Below are positions 25,157 to 34,012 of a stretch of DNA of 64,000 bases, piece by piece. The first letter of the stretch is position 1. Every line of letters starts with the position of its first letter. A program made the translations under genes and the position numbers. This stretch comes from Collinsella sp. TF06-26 (GTDB taxonomy: Bacteria; Actinomycetota; Coriobacteriia; Coriobacteriales; Coriobacteriaceae), in the NCBI RefSeq assembly GCF_002232035.1, contig NZ_NKXR01000013.1, positions 17,374 to 81,373 of the forward strand, given 5' to 3'. The notes beneath the pieces were generated by a model, which worked only from the letters and a program-made list of their open reading frames with translations, did no database searches and was not told the origin of the DNA.

Positions 25157-26389
25157 CTAAGCTAGATCCCAAAACAGCTCGAACAGAACATTTCCATCGA
25201 GCCAGCCCAGATGGGTCGGCGCCAGACGAGCTCGAACATGGCCCGCGACGACATCTGCCGTAGTGAAGGGTCCCTCATGACCCCAGAGCGTCTCGGGCAC
25301 CCAAGTGGCAAGATCCAATTCGAGCGCACGATCGCAGGCAGCTGCCAGCTCGCCCGTTGGGATGACGCAAGCTGCACGAGCCAACAGGTCGGACGCAACA
25401 CCGCGCGTCATGCGACAAGCGAGCATCAAGTCTTCGGCGACAGCCTCGCGCTGCGACAGATATTCGGCCTCGAACGCCGTCGCGTCATCGTCGCGTTGCA
25501 CCAGACGCACACGGTACGCATCGCCTCGAGCAGACACGCCGGGGAACAAACCTGCAAGACGGTCGAAATCCTCGGCATCGAGCATACCCGCGGCAGAACG
25601 ACCCAGGCCCAGGTAGCCCCGTCCGGTCCAGTAGGCAATGTTATGGGCGCACTCATGGCCGTCGAGCGCATAGCTTGCCACCTCATAGGGGTGATAACCG
25701 GCCGCACCCAGGAGCTCGCGTGCCACGTCCATGCATGCGGCCTGAAAATCCTCATCAGGCTCAAGCGACTCGTCGCGGCACGCCATGCGATAAAGGGGCG
25801 TCCCCTCCTCGAGCGTGAGCGGGTACACCGATACATGATGCGGCGCCGCCGCCAGCACGCCATCGAGCGTGCTCCGCCAGCTTGCGGCCGTCTGCCCGGG
25901 AAGGCCGCACATCAGGTCGCACGACACATCGAGGCCAGCGTCCTTCACCGTCGCGATAGCCGCAAGTGCCCGATTAGCATCGTGAATGCGGCCAATAGCA
26001 GCCAGCTCGGTATTGTCGAGGGTTTGCACGCCCAGAGAGATGCGCGTGACGCCCGCCTCGGCAAGCGCGGTGGCGAGCTCAGCAGTCAGCGACTCGGGAT
26101 TGGCCTCGCAGGTAAACTCAACGGGCTTGCACCACATGGAGATACGACGGGCAAGTTCTACCAGGCGCTCCCCTGCCAGCGACGGCGTGCCGCCGCCTAC
26201 GTAGACTGTGCGGATCTGCCTGAGTGCCCCAGCGTTGCCAAAGGCATCGAGCCGCGCATACAACTGCTCAAAATAGGCATTGAGCGCAGCGTCCAGGTCG
26301 CACGGGGCAAAGCTGCGCGAGTCAAAGTCGCAATAGCGGCATTTTTGAGCGCAAAACGGTACGTGCACATACAGTGCGGTAACGGCCAC
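25157..26389 (-). CDS. hemW: Radical-SAM heme chaperone HemW (coproporphyrinogen III oxidase-like)
   Basis: HemW proteins bind heme and pass it to respiratory enzymes; they are often misnamed HemN. The 410-aa product starts YVHVPFCAQKCRYCDFDS with the radical-SAM cysteines at about 13, 17 and 20. It has the GGGTPSL motif near 66-72 and a HemN_C-type C-terminal domain. It lacks the fourth Cys arrangement of true HemN (CxxxCxxCxC): the residue after the third Cys pairs is D-F. The gene starts at GTG, 2 bp after the dusB stop. Placement right after lepA(-dusB) and before dnaJ is the usual hemW context. Confidence 0.9.
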   Translation of the reverse strand: MAVTALYVHVPFCAQKCRYCDFDSRSFAPCDLDAALNAYFEQLYARLDAFGNAGALRQIRTVYVGGGTPSLAGERLVELARRISMWCKPVEFTCEANPESLTAELATALAEAGVTRISLGVQTLDNTELAAIGRIHDANRALAAIATVKDAGLDVSCDLMCGLPGQTAASWRSTLDGVLAAAPHHVSVYPLTLEEGTPLYRMACRDESLEPDEDFQAACMDVARELLGAAGYHPYEVASYALDGHECAHNIAYWTGRGYLGLGRSAAGMLDAEDFDRLAGLFPGVSARGDAYRVRLVQRDDDATAFEAEYLSQREAVAEDLMLACRMTRGVASDLLARAACVIPTGELAAACDRALELDLATWVPETLWGHEGPFTTADVVAGHVRARLAPTHLGWLDGNVLFELFWDLA

Positions 26390-26391
26390 CC

Positions 26392-27435
26392 TTAGGCCTC
26401 CAGCGGATGGGCGGGCACCGACTCGCCAGCTGCAAGTGCGGCCTCGCAGGCCACCACATCGCGCTCGATATCATCGACCAACGCCATGAACTCCTCGTAT
26501 GTGGAGCAGCGCACCACCTGGGCGCGCCAGGCGGCAGCATGGGGCATGCCCTTGAGATACCAGCTTGCGTACGTACGGGCACGCGACATGAGCGGCAACA
26601 GCTCGTGCGTAAGCGTCAGGTGCTCGCGCAGGGCATCCAGACGCTCGACCGAGGTGCGAGACGGCACCGGCGTGGCGTCGAACGCAAGGGCGCGAGCATC
26701 GCCGAACACCCAAGGATTGCCATAGATACCGCGCGCGATAAACACGGCACGGGCGTCGGAGCTGCGCAGACGCTCCGCCGCATCCTCAGCCGAGAACACA
26801 TCGCCCGAACCGATCACGGGAATCTCAACGGCGTCGGCAACCTCATCGACGACCGACCAATCGGCCTGGCCCGTATAGAGCTGCGTGGCGCAGCGGCCAT
26901 GCACCGCCACCGCGGCGGCACCGGCGCCTTCGAGCATCTGGGCAAACGTCGCGGCATTACGGTCCTCAGCATAAAAGCCCTTGCGAATCTTGACGGTCAC
27001 GGGCACGTGCGCCGCGCCCACCGTCGCCTCGACGATCTTCTCCGCCAGGTCGGGCGTGCGCATGAGCGCCGAGCCCTCGCCCTTGGTAACAACCTTGCGG
27101 GCGGGACATGCCATATTGATATCGATGAGCGACAGGCGATCGCCAACGCGCTCCTCGACGGCGGCGACGGCACTCGCAAATTGATCGGGCTTGGAGCCAA
27201 AGAGCTGCACGCAAATCTGCTGCTCCTCGTCGGCCGGCAGCACCAGGCGCCACGTTTTGTTGCTGGCATAGGCAAGGCCTGCCACGCTCACCATCTCGCT
27301 GTAGGCAAGGTTGGCACCGCGGCGGCGGCACATGATGCGGTAGGCAGGGTCGGTCACACCCGCCATGGGAGCCATAAGGAACGGCTGCTCGGCATAGGCG
27401 CCCAGCAGCCGCTTGCTGTATTCAGAAAGCACCAT
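26392..27435 (-). CDS. dusB: tRNA-dihydrouridine synthase (DusB type)
   Basis: A flavin enzyme reducing uridines in the tRNA D-loop. The 347-aa product has the TIM-barrel start PFLMAPMAGVTDPAYRIMCRR, the active-site loop NMACPARKVVTKGEGSALM (Cys about 113) and the FMN-binding RGIYGNPW block. The sequence fits the DusB/Dus subfamily of Gram-positive bacteria. It begins 4 bp after the lepA stop and is followed by hemW, so it belongs to the long lepA-recO operon. Which D-loop position it modifies cannot be told from sequence. Confidence 0.93.
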   Translation of the reverse strand: MVLSEYSKRLLGAYAEQPFLMAPMAGVTDPAYRIMCRRRGANLAYSEMVSVAGLAYASNKTWRLVLPADEEQQICVQLFGSKPDQFASAVAAVEERVGDRLSLIDINMACPARKVVTKGEGSALMRTPDLAEKIVEATVGAAHVPVTVKIRKGFYAEDRNAATFAQMLEGAGAAAVAVHGRCATQLYTGQADWSVVDEVADAVEIPVIGSGDVFSAEDAAERLRSSDARAVFIARGIYGNPWVFGDARALAFDATPVPSRTSVERLDALREHLTLTHELLPLMSRARTYASWYLKGMPHAAAWRAQVVRCSTYEEFMALVDDIERDVVACEAALAAGESVPAHPLEA

Positions 27436-27439
27436 AGAC

Positions 27440-29251
27440 CTACTCGTCCACCTTGAGGATCGCCATAAAGGCCTCCTGCGGGACCTCGACCGATCCGATG
27501 GCCTTCATGCGCTTCTTGCCCTCTTTCTGCTTCTCGAGCAGCTTGCGCTTACGCGAGATATCGCCGCCGTAGCACTTGGCAAGTACGTCCTTGCGACGCG
27601 CCTTGACGGTGGAGCGGGCAATAATCTTGTTGCCGATAGCACCCTGGATGGGCACCTCGAACAGCTGACGCGGGATGATCTCCTTAAGCTTGTCGCACAG
27701 GCCACGGGCCAGGCCATAGGCCTTGTCCTTGTGGACGATAAACGACAGCGCGTCCACCTCATCGCCCGAAAGCAAGATATCGAGCTTAACGAGCTCGGAG
27801 GGACGGTACTCGTTGAACTCGTAGTCGAGCGAGGCATAACCCTTGGTACGGCTCTTGAGCTGATCGAAGAAGTCCAAGATGAGCTCGGCGAGCGGCATAT
27901 CGAAGCGCATCTCGACCGATTTGCTCGTCAGGTGGATCATGTCGGTTGTGACGCCGCGGTGCTCGATGGCGAGCTGCATGACGGCACCCGTGTACTCAGG
28001 CGGGCAGATGATCTTTGCCTTGAGGTAGGGTTCCTCGATACGATCGATGCGTGTGGCCTCGGGAAGGTCCTGCGGACTGCGGACATCGATCATCTCGCCG
28101 TCGGTCTTGTAGACGTGATAGTCGACCGAGGGGCTCGTGGCAATGAGGTCCAGGTTGAATTCGCGCTCCAGGCGTTCCTTGACGACTTCCATGTGTAGCA
28201 GGCCCAAGAAGCCCACGCGGAAGCCAAAGCCGAGCGCCACCGAGGTCTCGGGCTCCCACACCAACGATGGGTCGTTAACGTGCAGCTTATCGAGCGCGTC
28301 ACGCAGGTTCTCGTAGTCCTTGTTATCGATTGGGAACAGGCCCGTATAGACCATGGGCTTGGCCTCGCGGTAACCCGGAAGCGGCTCGGGGCAGGGGTTC
28401 GACGCCCAGGTAAGGGTGTCGCCCACGCGAACGGCCTCGGGGTCCTTCAGGCCCGTGACCACATAGCCGACCTCGCCAACCGTCAGCGCGTCAACCGGGG
28501 TCTCGGCAGGACGCTTGACACCCACGCCGTCGACCAAAAAGTCGCCCTCTGCCTGCATCATGCGCAGGGTATCGCCCTTTTTGATGGAGCCGTCAAAGAC
28601 GCGCACCGTGGCGACGACGCCACGATACTCGTCGAAGTACGAATCCAGAATGAGTGCCTTGAGCGGCGCGTTCGCATCGCCCTTGGGCGGAGAGATCAAA
28701 AAGACAATGGACTCCAGCAGATCATGGATGCCCTCGCCGGTCTTGCCCGAGACACACACGGCATCATCGGCGGGAATCGCCAGGTCATCCTCGATCTCGG
28801 TCTTAACCTCATCGGGATGGGCAGAGGGCAGGTCGATCTTGTTGATGGCCGGCACAATGTCCAGATTGGCGTTCATGGCGAGCGTCGCGTTGGAGACAGT
28901 CTGCGCCTCGACGCCCTGCGTGGCGTCGACAACGAGCACCGCGCCCTCACAGGCTGCCAGCGAGCGCGAGACCTCATAGGTAAAGTCAACGTGGCCCGGC
29001 GTATCGATCAGATTGAACTGATACGTCTCGCCATCGTCGGCGTCATAGGACACGCGAACGGCATTGGACTTGATCGTGATGCCGCGCTCGCGCTCGATAT
29101 CCATGGTGTCGAGCAGCTGCGACTCCATGTCGCGTTCGTCGACGGTATGGGTGAGCTCGAGGATGCGATCGCTGATCGTGGACTTGCCATGGTCGATGTG
29201 CGCAACGATTGAGAAGTTGCGGATGTGGGAAATGTCAATTGAAGTATTCAT
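27440..29251 (-). CDS. lepA: Elongation factor 4 (LepA)
   Basis: A ribosome-binding GTPase that back-translocates or aids stalled or assembling ribosomes. The 603-aa product has G1 [10 protein letters not shown]3 DTPGH, G4 NKID and the LepA-specific C-terminal domain ending in [21 protein letters not shown] (quoted as [14 protein letters not shown]). I start at the ATG at 29249-29251 ([18 protein letters not shown]). No Shine-Dalgarno precedes it, but a -10-like TAAGAT lies 7 bp upstream of the ATG, as expected for leaderless mRNA. It opens the operon lepA-dusB-hemW-dnaJ2-dnaJ-mtaB-phoH-ybeY-dgkA-era-recO. Confidence 0.96.
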   Translation of the reverse strand: MNTSIDISHIRNFSIVAHIDHGKSTISDRILELTHTVDERDMESQLLDTMDIERERGITIKSNAVRVSYDADDGETYQFNLIDTPGHVDFTYEVSRSLAACEGAVLVVDATQGVEAQTVSNATLAMNANLDIVPAINKIDLPSAHPDEVKTEIEDDLAIPADDAVCVSGKTGEGIHDLLESIVFLISPPKGDANAPLKALILDSYFDEYRGVVATVRVFDGSIKKGDTLRMMQAEGDFLVDGVGVKRPAETPVDALTVGEVGYVVTGLKDPEAVRVGDTLTWASNPCPEPLPGYREAKPMVYTGLFPIDNKDYENLRDALDKLHVNDPSLVWEPETSVALGFGFRVGFLGLLHMEVVKERLEREFNLDLIATSPSVDYHVYKTDGEMIDVRSPQDLPEATRIDRIEEPYLKAKIICPPEYTGAVMQLAIEHRGVTTDMIHLTSKSVEMRFDMPLAELILDFFDQLKSRTKGYASLDYEFNEYRPSELVKLDILLSGDEVDALSFIVHKDKAYGLARGLCDKLKEIIPRQLFEVPIQGAIGNKIIARSTVKARRKDVLAKCYGGDISRKRKLLEKQKEGKKRMKAIGSVEVPQEAFMAILKVDE

Positions 29252-29258
29252 GCGGACT

Positions 29259-29264
29259 ATCTTA
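29259..29264 (-). promoter_or_regulatory. Putative -10 of a leaderless lepA transcript
   Basis: TAAGAT on the minus strand ends 7 bp before the lepA ATG. Only 25 bp separate the rpsT terminator T-run from lepA, so there is no room for a normal leader. No good -35 is visible. Confidence 0.45.
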
Positions 29265-29275
29265 CCCGAGCGATA

Positions 29276-29314
29276 CAAAAAATGGAGCCTGTTCCATAAA
29301 ACAGGCTCCATTTA
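29276..29314 (-). terminator. Terminator of rpsT
   Basis: Minus strand: AAATGGAGCCTGT, 8-base loop, ACAGGCTCCATTTTTT; a 13-bp stem running into a T-run, the strongest terminator of this stretch. Confidence 0.92.
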
Positions 29315-29347
29315 TGCGCGTAATCTGTGTGGTGTGAAATTTACAAC

Positions 29348-29614
29348 TTAGGCGTTGATGCTGTTCACGAGCTTGGCAAGACCGGACTTGCGGTTGGAAG
29401 CCTGGTTCTTGTGGATAACATGCTTGGCGGCAGCCATGTCGAGACGCTTGGTGACGGTCTTGAGGGCAGCCTGGGCCTTCTCGGCGTCGCCCTCGGCGAC
29501 GGCGGACTGGACGTGCTTGGTCAGCGTCTTGAGCTCGGACTTGACAGCCTTGTTACGCATGCGAGCTGCCTCATTGGTGCGGATACGCTTCTTCTGAGAC
29601 TTGATGTTTGCCAC
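29348..29614 (-). CDS. rpsT: Small ribosomal subunit protein bS20 (S20)
   Basis: Primary 16S rRNA-binding protein of the 30S body. The 88-aa, Lys/Ala-rich, all-helical product begins [20 protein letters not shown] (GTG start at 29612-29614, AAGGAA 8 bp upstream) and ends [15 protein letters not shown], both typical. It is monocistronic between its own extended -10 promoter and a strong terminator. The arrangement comEC-holA-rpsT-lepA is common in Gram-positive bacteria. Confidence 0.97.
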   Translation of the reverse strand: MANIKSQKKRIRTNEAARMRNKAVKSELKTLTKHVQSAVAEGDAEKAQAALKTVTKRLDMAAAKHVIHKNQASNRKSGLAKLVNSINA

Positions 29615-29689
29615 TTCTGGAGTTCCTTTCGAGTTCCTTGCAAAAAATGTATGACACCTCTGAGACACGGTGAGGTCATGCAAGCGCCT

Positions 29690-29698
29690 ACTATAGCA
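29690..29698 (-). promoter_or_regulatory. Extended -10 promoter of rpsT
   Basis: TGCTATAGT on the minus strand, 75 bp before the rpsT start. The same nonamer precedes rpmB (42376-42384). No convincing -35 at 17 bp. Confidence 0.55.
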
Positions 29699-29747
29699 CG
29701 CTCCCTCTCAAAGGGATAGAACGAATTTGTCAAATAGGCAGGTATCA

Positions 29748-30710
29748 TCACGATTTTCTCAAGATGTTCGTAATCCAGAGCAAAAGCGCCGTCTGAGAAT
29801 CGGCCGAACCCTTGAGCGCGAGCTCCACATCAACGGCACCCTCGAGCGCTGCGACAAGCTCGGTCATCGAAAAACGACGCGCCCAGGTAAGGTGATTCTT
29901 GACCTGCCAGGACTGGAGCTTGAGCGTTGCGGCCAGCTCGCGACCCTGCCCACGCGCGTCGAGCGCCTTGGCGACGATAAGCTCGCGAATGCGACCGCAC
30001 AGCAATGTGTAAGTCCACACGTAGCTCTTGGAGGGCAGGAGCTTAAAGAGCTCGAGCGAACGCCGCATATCGCGAGCCGAGACGGCGTTGAGGAAGTCCC
30101 AGGGTTGGATCTCGGCCGTACGTACAATCCAGCGCTCAACATCGGCAAGTTCAATCTGGGGCGACTCGACCATCTGGGCGAGCTTTGCCAGGTCGTTATC
30201 GAGCATGCGCGTGTTTTCTCCCGAACGCGAGACGAGCTCCTCGGCAGCAGCCGTCGAGATGGACTTACCGTGCTGCGTCGCCATCTGCTGAACGCGGCGC
30301 GGCAGTTCCCAACGCTTGGTACCCGAGCAATCGACGATAGCCTTCTTGTCGATCTTAGCGATTGCCTTATACAGGCGCGTGTTCTTGGCGAGCGAATCGG
30401 CGATGATAAGGCAAACCGTCGTGGGGCTTGGACTCGTCAGATACTCGACAAGCGGCTCGGAGACCGCTTTAGCAAGCTTGGAGCAGCCGTCAAGGATTAC
30501 CAGGCGAAACTCGCTGCCCATGGGAAAGGTGTTGAGCGAGCCGATGATCGACTCGATATCGGGGTCTTTCGTCATGTCGCGTTCATCGAGGTTGAACTCA
30601 ACCATACCCGACTTTTCCAAGCGAGCTTTCATACGCGAGACGGCGTGGTCGCGTTTGACTCCGTCGGTACCGACGATCAGATATGCCGGCAGCAGACCGG
30701 TTTCGGACAT
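29748..30710 (-). CDS. holA: DNA polymerase III subunit delta (HolA)
   Basis: The delta subunit opens the beta sliding clamp in the clamp loader. The 320-aa product shows the family N terminus LLPAYLIVGTDGVKRDHAVS, the block FPMGSEFRLVILDGCSKLAK, the AAA+-like lid region and a helical C-terminal collar domain. A Walker A motif is absent, as expected for delta. I prefer the ATG at 30708-30710 (MSETGLLPAY) with GGGGAG upstream; an ATG 14 codons earlier is possible. It follows comEC by 78 bp, the usual comEA-comEC-holA order, and could be co-expressed with the DNA-uptake genes. Confidence 0.92.
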   Translation of the reverse strand: MSETGLLPAYLIVGTDGVKRDHAVSRMKARLEKSGMVEFNLDERDMTKDPDIESIIGSLNTFPMGSEFRLVILDGCSKLAKAVSEPLVEYLTSPSPTTVCLIIADSLAKNTRLYKAIAKIDKKAIVDCSGTKRWELPRRVQQMATQHGKSISTAAAEELVSRSGENTRMLDNDLAKLAQMVESPQIELADVERWIVRTAEIQPWDFLNAVSARDMRRSLELFKLLPSKSYVWTYTLLCGRIRELIVAKALDARGQGRELAATLKLQSWQVKNHLTWARRFSMTELVAALEGAVDVELALKGSADSQTALLLWITNILRKS

Positions 30711-30788
30711 TGCGCTCCCCTCTCGCAGACTCTCGAATTCGTACCGTGCCATTTTAGCCCAGGGGCACACCGCGCGCCAACGATGTCA

Positions 30789-33092
30789 TCACGGCCGCTG
30801 GCATCGCATGTCAAAGCCCTTCGCGGTCGGCGAAACGGTAATGTCTCCTTGTTCGATGGTGCATGCGAACGCGCCGCCCACATCGCGAACCGCATCGATG
30901 CAGGCATCGGATGGATGGCCGTAGCGGTTGCCCTCACCCGCACTCGCGATAGAGAGCTCGGGCTTAAGCGTCTCCAGTAGGTCTATGTCGACGGAAACTT
31001 TTGAGCCGTGATGCCCCAGCTTAAGCACATCGATATAACCCACCTCCTGTACAAACTCGCGCTCCTGATCGAGCTCGGCATCACCCGTGAGAAGCACACG
31101 CAGGCTCTTGCCTTCCTGAGCATAGGAGAGCAGCAAAACAAGAGAGTCCTCATTGCCCTCGCCATCCACCGTGTCAAACGGCCACATCACACGGGTCCGA
31201 AACGCGCCGATATCGACCGTATCTCCGCAAGCCACCTGCCGATACGCTACGCCGGGGCGATTCAGGACCTCAGCAGGCGCGCCGTCAAGCGCATCGGCCG
31301 CGACCACAATGGTTCCAACCGAAAACTGATCGAGCACATCGGGAAGACCACCCCAGTGGTCTTCGTCCCAATGTGTCACGAAGACGGCGTCGATATGGTG
31401 GACGTTATTGCGAACCAGCGCGCTCACCACGCGCTCATCAAGCCCACAGTCAACGAGCGCCACGGCGCCACCCTGACGAACCAGAATCGCATCGGCCTGG
31501 CCCACATCGAGCACCGTCACCGAAGGCGGAGCGAATCGATCCCAGTAGATGTACGGAATCGCAGCCAAGAGCACCAGGCACGCAAGCCCTACCGCCATAG
31601 GACGTGCACGGGGACGCGGCCACCAGACCAGCAGAGCCACCAGCAAACACGGCACCAGGTAAATCCAAATGCTATCGGGCGGCACGCTCACGGATGCACC
31701 CGGAACGGCGGCAAAGAGCTGCTCAAAGAACAGTGCGCACCGGGCGGCAATCATGGGCACAACGAGTGCCCAAGCTTGCAACGGCGCCACAAGCGAAAAG
31801 GGAACCAGCACGATCGACACAGCGAGCAGCAGACTCACCACCGGACCGATGACCGCATTCGCCAACGGAGCAATGAGCGAGAACGTACCAAAGGCAGGAA
31901 TGGTGATGGGCAGCGTCGCCAGTTGCGAGCACAGTGTGACGGAAAGCATGCCGGCAATGCCCGTCGGCACACCCAGCTCCCCCAAAGCATAGGTGACGTA
32001 CGGGCAAAAGCACAGGATGGCAAAGACGCTGGCACATGAAAGCTGAAAGCCCATCTCGAACAGCACCGTCGGCCGCAGTAGCACAAAGATGGACATGGTT
32101 ACGAAGAGTGCCGATGTGCCATGCCGGCGACGCCCCGCGCCGTTTACGACAAGCGTCGCGAACACCATGCAGCACGCGCGCACTGCCGAGGGAGACGCGC
32201 CCGTAAAGACAGCGTAACCCACAAGCGTTATCGCCAATATCGCCCGTTGAAGACCACGTGAACACCGAGTCTTTTGCAATAAACCCTCGATTACAAACCC
32301 CACGATAGCCAAATGGCTGCCCGATACGGCGATAAGATGCGCAGTTCCCGTCACCGAAAACCATTCGCCCGCCGGCTGGGCGCGCAGCTCGGCCGAACGA
32401 CCGCAGACGACACCGGCTATGAGTGCACGCGCCGGGTCGGTCGCAGGCGCGATAGACGCAAGCAGCCCATTTCGCAGTCGAAGCAGCGGCTCCGGAGAGC
32501 CCTCATCGACCGACACAATCCGAACGGCTTTAACCTTGCGCGCCTCGCCTCGAAGCACGCGTGAGCGCCCATACGCATCGTTCTCAAAGCGCGAAATTCG
32601 ACCGATAGCACGTACATGCGAACCGGCGTCGAGCTCGCGATCACACGACAGCCGCACCTGACCCAAACGCTTTTCGCCCGCATACGCATCGCAGGTATAG
32701 GAGTACGCACCGTCACTGATGGACGGGTCGCCGTGCACAACAAACTCGAGACTGCTCGCAGCCCGATTATCCAGTGCGCTCGAAGCACGCAGTGTCCCGA
32801 TCGCCCAACCCGCGGACACGACCGCCCCCGCCAAGAAGCCAAGGCCCGCGACATAAAGCCATCGTCTCCACCGCAGAAGGCGCATACAGGACCGAGCCAA
32901 TACGATACAAGCCGCAGCCGCAACGGGAATGGCCATAAGCGACGCGACGGGCGCTGCCCGCTCTCCCAACAGCAAATCGGCAGCCATGTTAAGTACCAAG
33001 CCACAGCTCACACACAAGCCGGCACAAAGCGCCATCGTCCACGGCATCAATGGCCGTGGTGGCATCACTTGCTCGCGATCGGTCGCACTCAT
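30789..33092 (-). CDS. comEC: DNA-uptake channel ComEC/Rec2
   Basis: ComEC carries single-stranded transforming DNA across the cytoplasmic membrane. The 767-aa protein is full length: an N-terminal soluble/OB-like domain between early membrane helices, the multi-helix competence domain (about residues 220-520, with HLIAVSGSHLAIVG), and a C-terminal metallo-beta-lactamase-like domain. The last has THWDEDHWGG, LGHHGSKVS and HPSD, so the putative nuclease residues are intact. Start: ATG at 33090-33092, overlapping the comEA stop as ATGA, so translation is coupled; an upstream TTG has no ribosome-binding site. It is controlled with comEA by the repeat-containing region at about 33.9 kb. Confidence 0.95.
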   Translation of the reverse strand: MSATDREQVMPPRPLMPWTMALCAGLCVSCGLVLNMAADLLLGERAAPVASLMAIPVAAAACIVLARSCMRLLRWRRWLYVAGLGFLAGAVVSAGWAIGTLRASSALDNRAASSLEFVVHGDPSISDGAYSYTCDAYAGEKRLGQVRLSCDRELDAGSHVRAIGRISRFENDAYGRSRVLRGEARKVKAVRIVSVDEGSPEPLLRLRNGLLASIAPATDPARALIAGVVCGRSAELRAQPAGEWFSVTGTAHLIAVSGSHLAIVGFVIEGLLQKTRCSRGLQRAILAITLVGYAVFTGASPSAVRACCMVFATLVVNGAGRRRHGTSALFVTMSIFVLLRPTVLFEMGFQLSCASVFAILCFCPYVTYALGELGVPTGIAGMLSVTLCSQLATLPITIPAFGTFSLIAPLANAVIGPVVSLLLAVSIVLVPFSLVAPLQAWALVVPMIAARCALFFEQLFAAVPGASVSVPPDSIWIYLVPCLLVALLVWWPRPRARPMAVGLACLVLLAAIPYIYWDRFAPPSVTVLDVGQADAILVRQGGAVALVDCGLDERVVSALVRNNVHHIDAVFVTHWDEDHWGGLPDVLDQFSVGTIVVAADALDGAPAEVLNRPGVAYRQVACGDTVDIGAFRTRVMWPFDTVDGEGNEDSLVLLLSYAQEGKSLRVLLTGDAELDQEREFVQEVGYIDVLKLGHHGSKVSVDIDLLETLKPELSIASAGEGNRYGHPSDACIDAVRDVGGAFACTIEQGDITVSPTAKGFDMRCQRP

Positions 33093-33799
33093 ACGCAAAT
33101 GCAATCTTTGATTTTGGCGAGCTTCTTCTCACCAATCCCCGATACGCGCATCAGGTCATCGACTGAGGCAAAAGCACCGTTCTTTGTCCGCTCATCGATA
33201 ATCGACTGAGCCATAGAAGGCCCGATACCAGAAAGCGTCTGCAGCTCTGCCGCACTTGCCGTATTGATGTTCACGAGCCCCGACGAAGACCCCGCGCCGG
33301 GAGTCGTGTCAGCACCGATTTCGGCCCCGTCGACCGCCCCAGCCGCTTGTTGCTCCCCCACCGTCGGAACATAGATCTTTTGGCCATCTGTGATCTTGGA
33401 CGCACGATTAAGCCCTGTCACATCCGCCTCGGCCGTAAGCCCTCCGGCGGCATCGATCGCTTGGGACACCCGTGCTCCATCTTTGAGGCGATATACACCG
33501 GGTGACACCACGGCGCCATCCACATCGACGTACACCTCGGCAGCAGAGGAGCTCTTGGCCGAAGACTCATCGGCATCATCAGGAGACGCATCCCCGGCCC
33601 CGCGCACATCCGAGGAGCTCGCCTCATCACTATGCTCAAACGACACGCCGCTGGAGCGGCTATTAAAACTTGCCATCGCTAAGCCGCTCGCGGCGGCAAT
33701 GACAACCAAAATCGCCACCACCACCGCCTTGTGTCCAAGCAGCTTTTCTGCCCAGCGGTCCATCCGTTTAACCCGTTCGTGTTGTTCGCGCTGCGCCAT
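33089..33799 (-). CDS. comEA: DNA-binding competence protein ComEA
   Basis: ComEA is the membrane-anchored DNA receptor that ratchets incoming duplex DNA. The 236-aa product has a single membrane helix (about 23-43, AVVVAILVVIAAASGLAMAS), an acidic/serine-rich spacer, and an SLBB domain (VYVDVDGAVVSPGVYRLKDG to GQKIYVPTVGE). A C-terminal double helix-hairpin-helix follows (LVNINTASAAELQTLSGIG to VSGIGEKKLAKIKD). The start is set at ATG 33797-33799 because GGGAGG lies 7 bp upstream; the TTG start of the longest ORF falls inside the ACCAAA repeat element and lacks a ribosome-binding site. comEC overlaps its stop. Confidence 0.94.
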   Translation of the reverse strand: MAQREQHERVKRMDRWAEKLLGHKAVVVAILVVIAAASGLAMASFNSRSSGVSFEHSDEASSSDVRGAGDASPDDADESSAKSSSAAEVYVDVDGAVVSPGVYRLKDGARVSQAIDAAGGLTAEADVTGLNRASKITDGQKIYVPTVGEQQAAGAVDGAEIGADTTPGAGSSSGLVNINTASAAELQTLSGIGPSMAQSIIDERTKNGAFASVDDLMRVSGIGEKKLAKIKDCICV

Positions 33800-33875
33800 A
33801 GCAAAACCTCCCAACACCATCGTGTCAGGAAACGAACGCCGCAGCTTCCGCACGTCCACACCAGTTTTCGCGGTC

Positions 33876-33895
33876 AAACCAAAAGCTGACCAAAA
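33876..33895 (-). promoter_or_regulatory. ACCAAA direct-repeat element upstream of comEA-comEC (putative competence element)
   Basis: Plus strand AAACCAAAAG-CTGACCAAAA; ACCAAA starts at 33878 and 33889, 11 bp apart. 19 consecutive bases (33876-33894) are identical to 62475-62493 upstream of yraN-comM-dprA. It lies 76 bp before the comEA ATG, between the thiI terminator and the gene. Confidence 0.65.
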
Positions 33896-33969
33896 CCTTG
33901 CGAAAAAATGTCCATTTATTCAGACACACGTCAGCGAATGAACATCTTGGCATCATTTGCCCAGATAGC

Positions 33970-34002
33970 AAAAGACCGACGATACAGGCGCATCGTCGGT
34001 CT
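33970..34002 (-). terminator. Terminator of thiI (mihF-gmk-rpoZ-thiI unit)
   Basis: Minus strand: AGACCGACGAT, loop, ATCGTCGGTCT followed by TTTGC; an 11-bp perfect stem right behind the thiI stop. Confidence 0.85.
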
Positions 34003-34012
34003 ATGCAGGCAA

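Noticed and set aside
33800..33877. N-terminal extension of ComEA from a TTG
   Set aside because: The TTG lies inside the ACCAAA repeat element with no ribosome-binding site; GGGAGG supports the downstream ATG at 33799.
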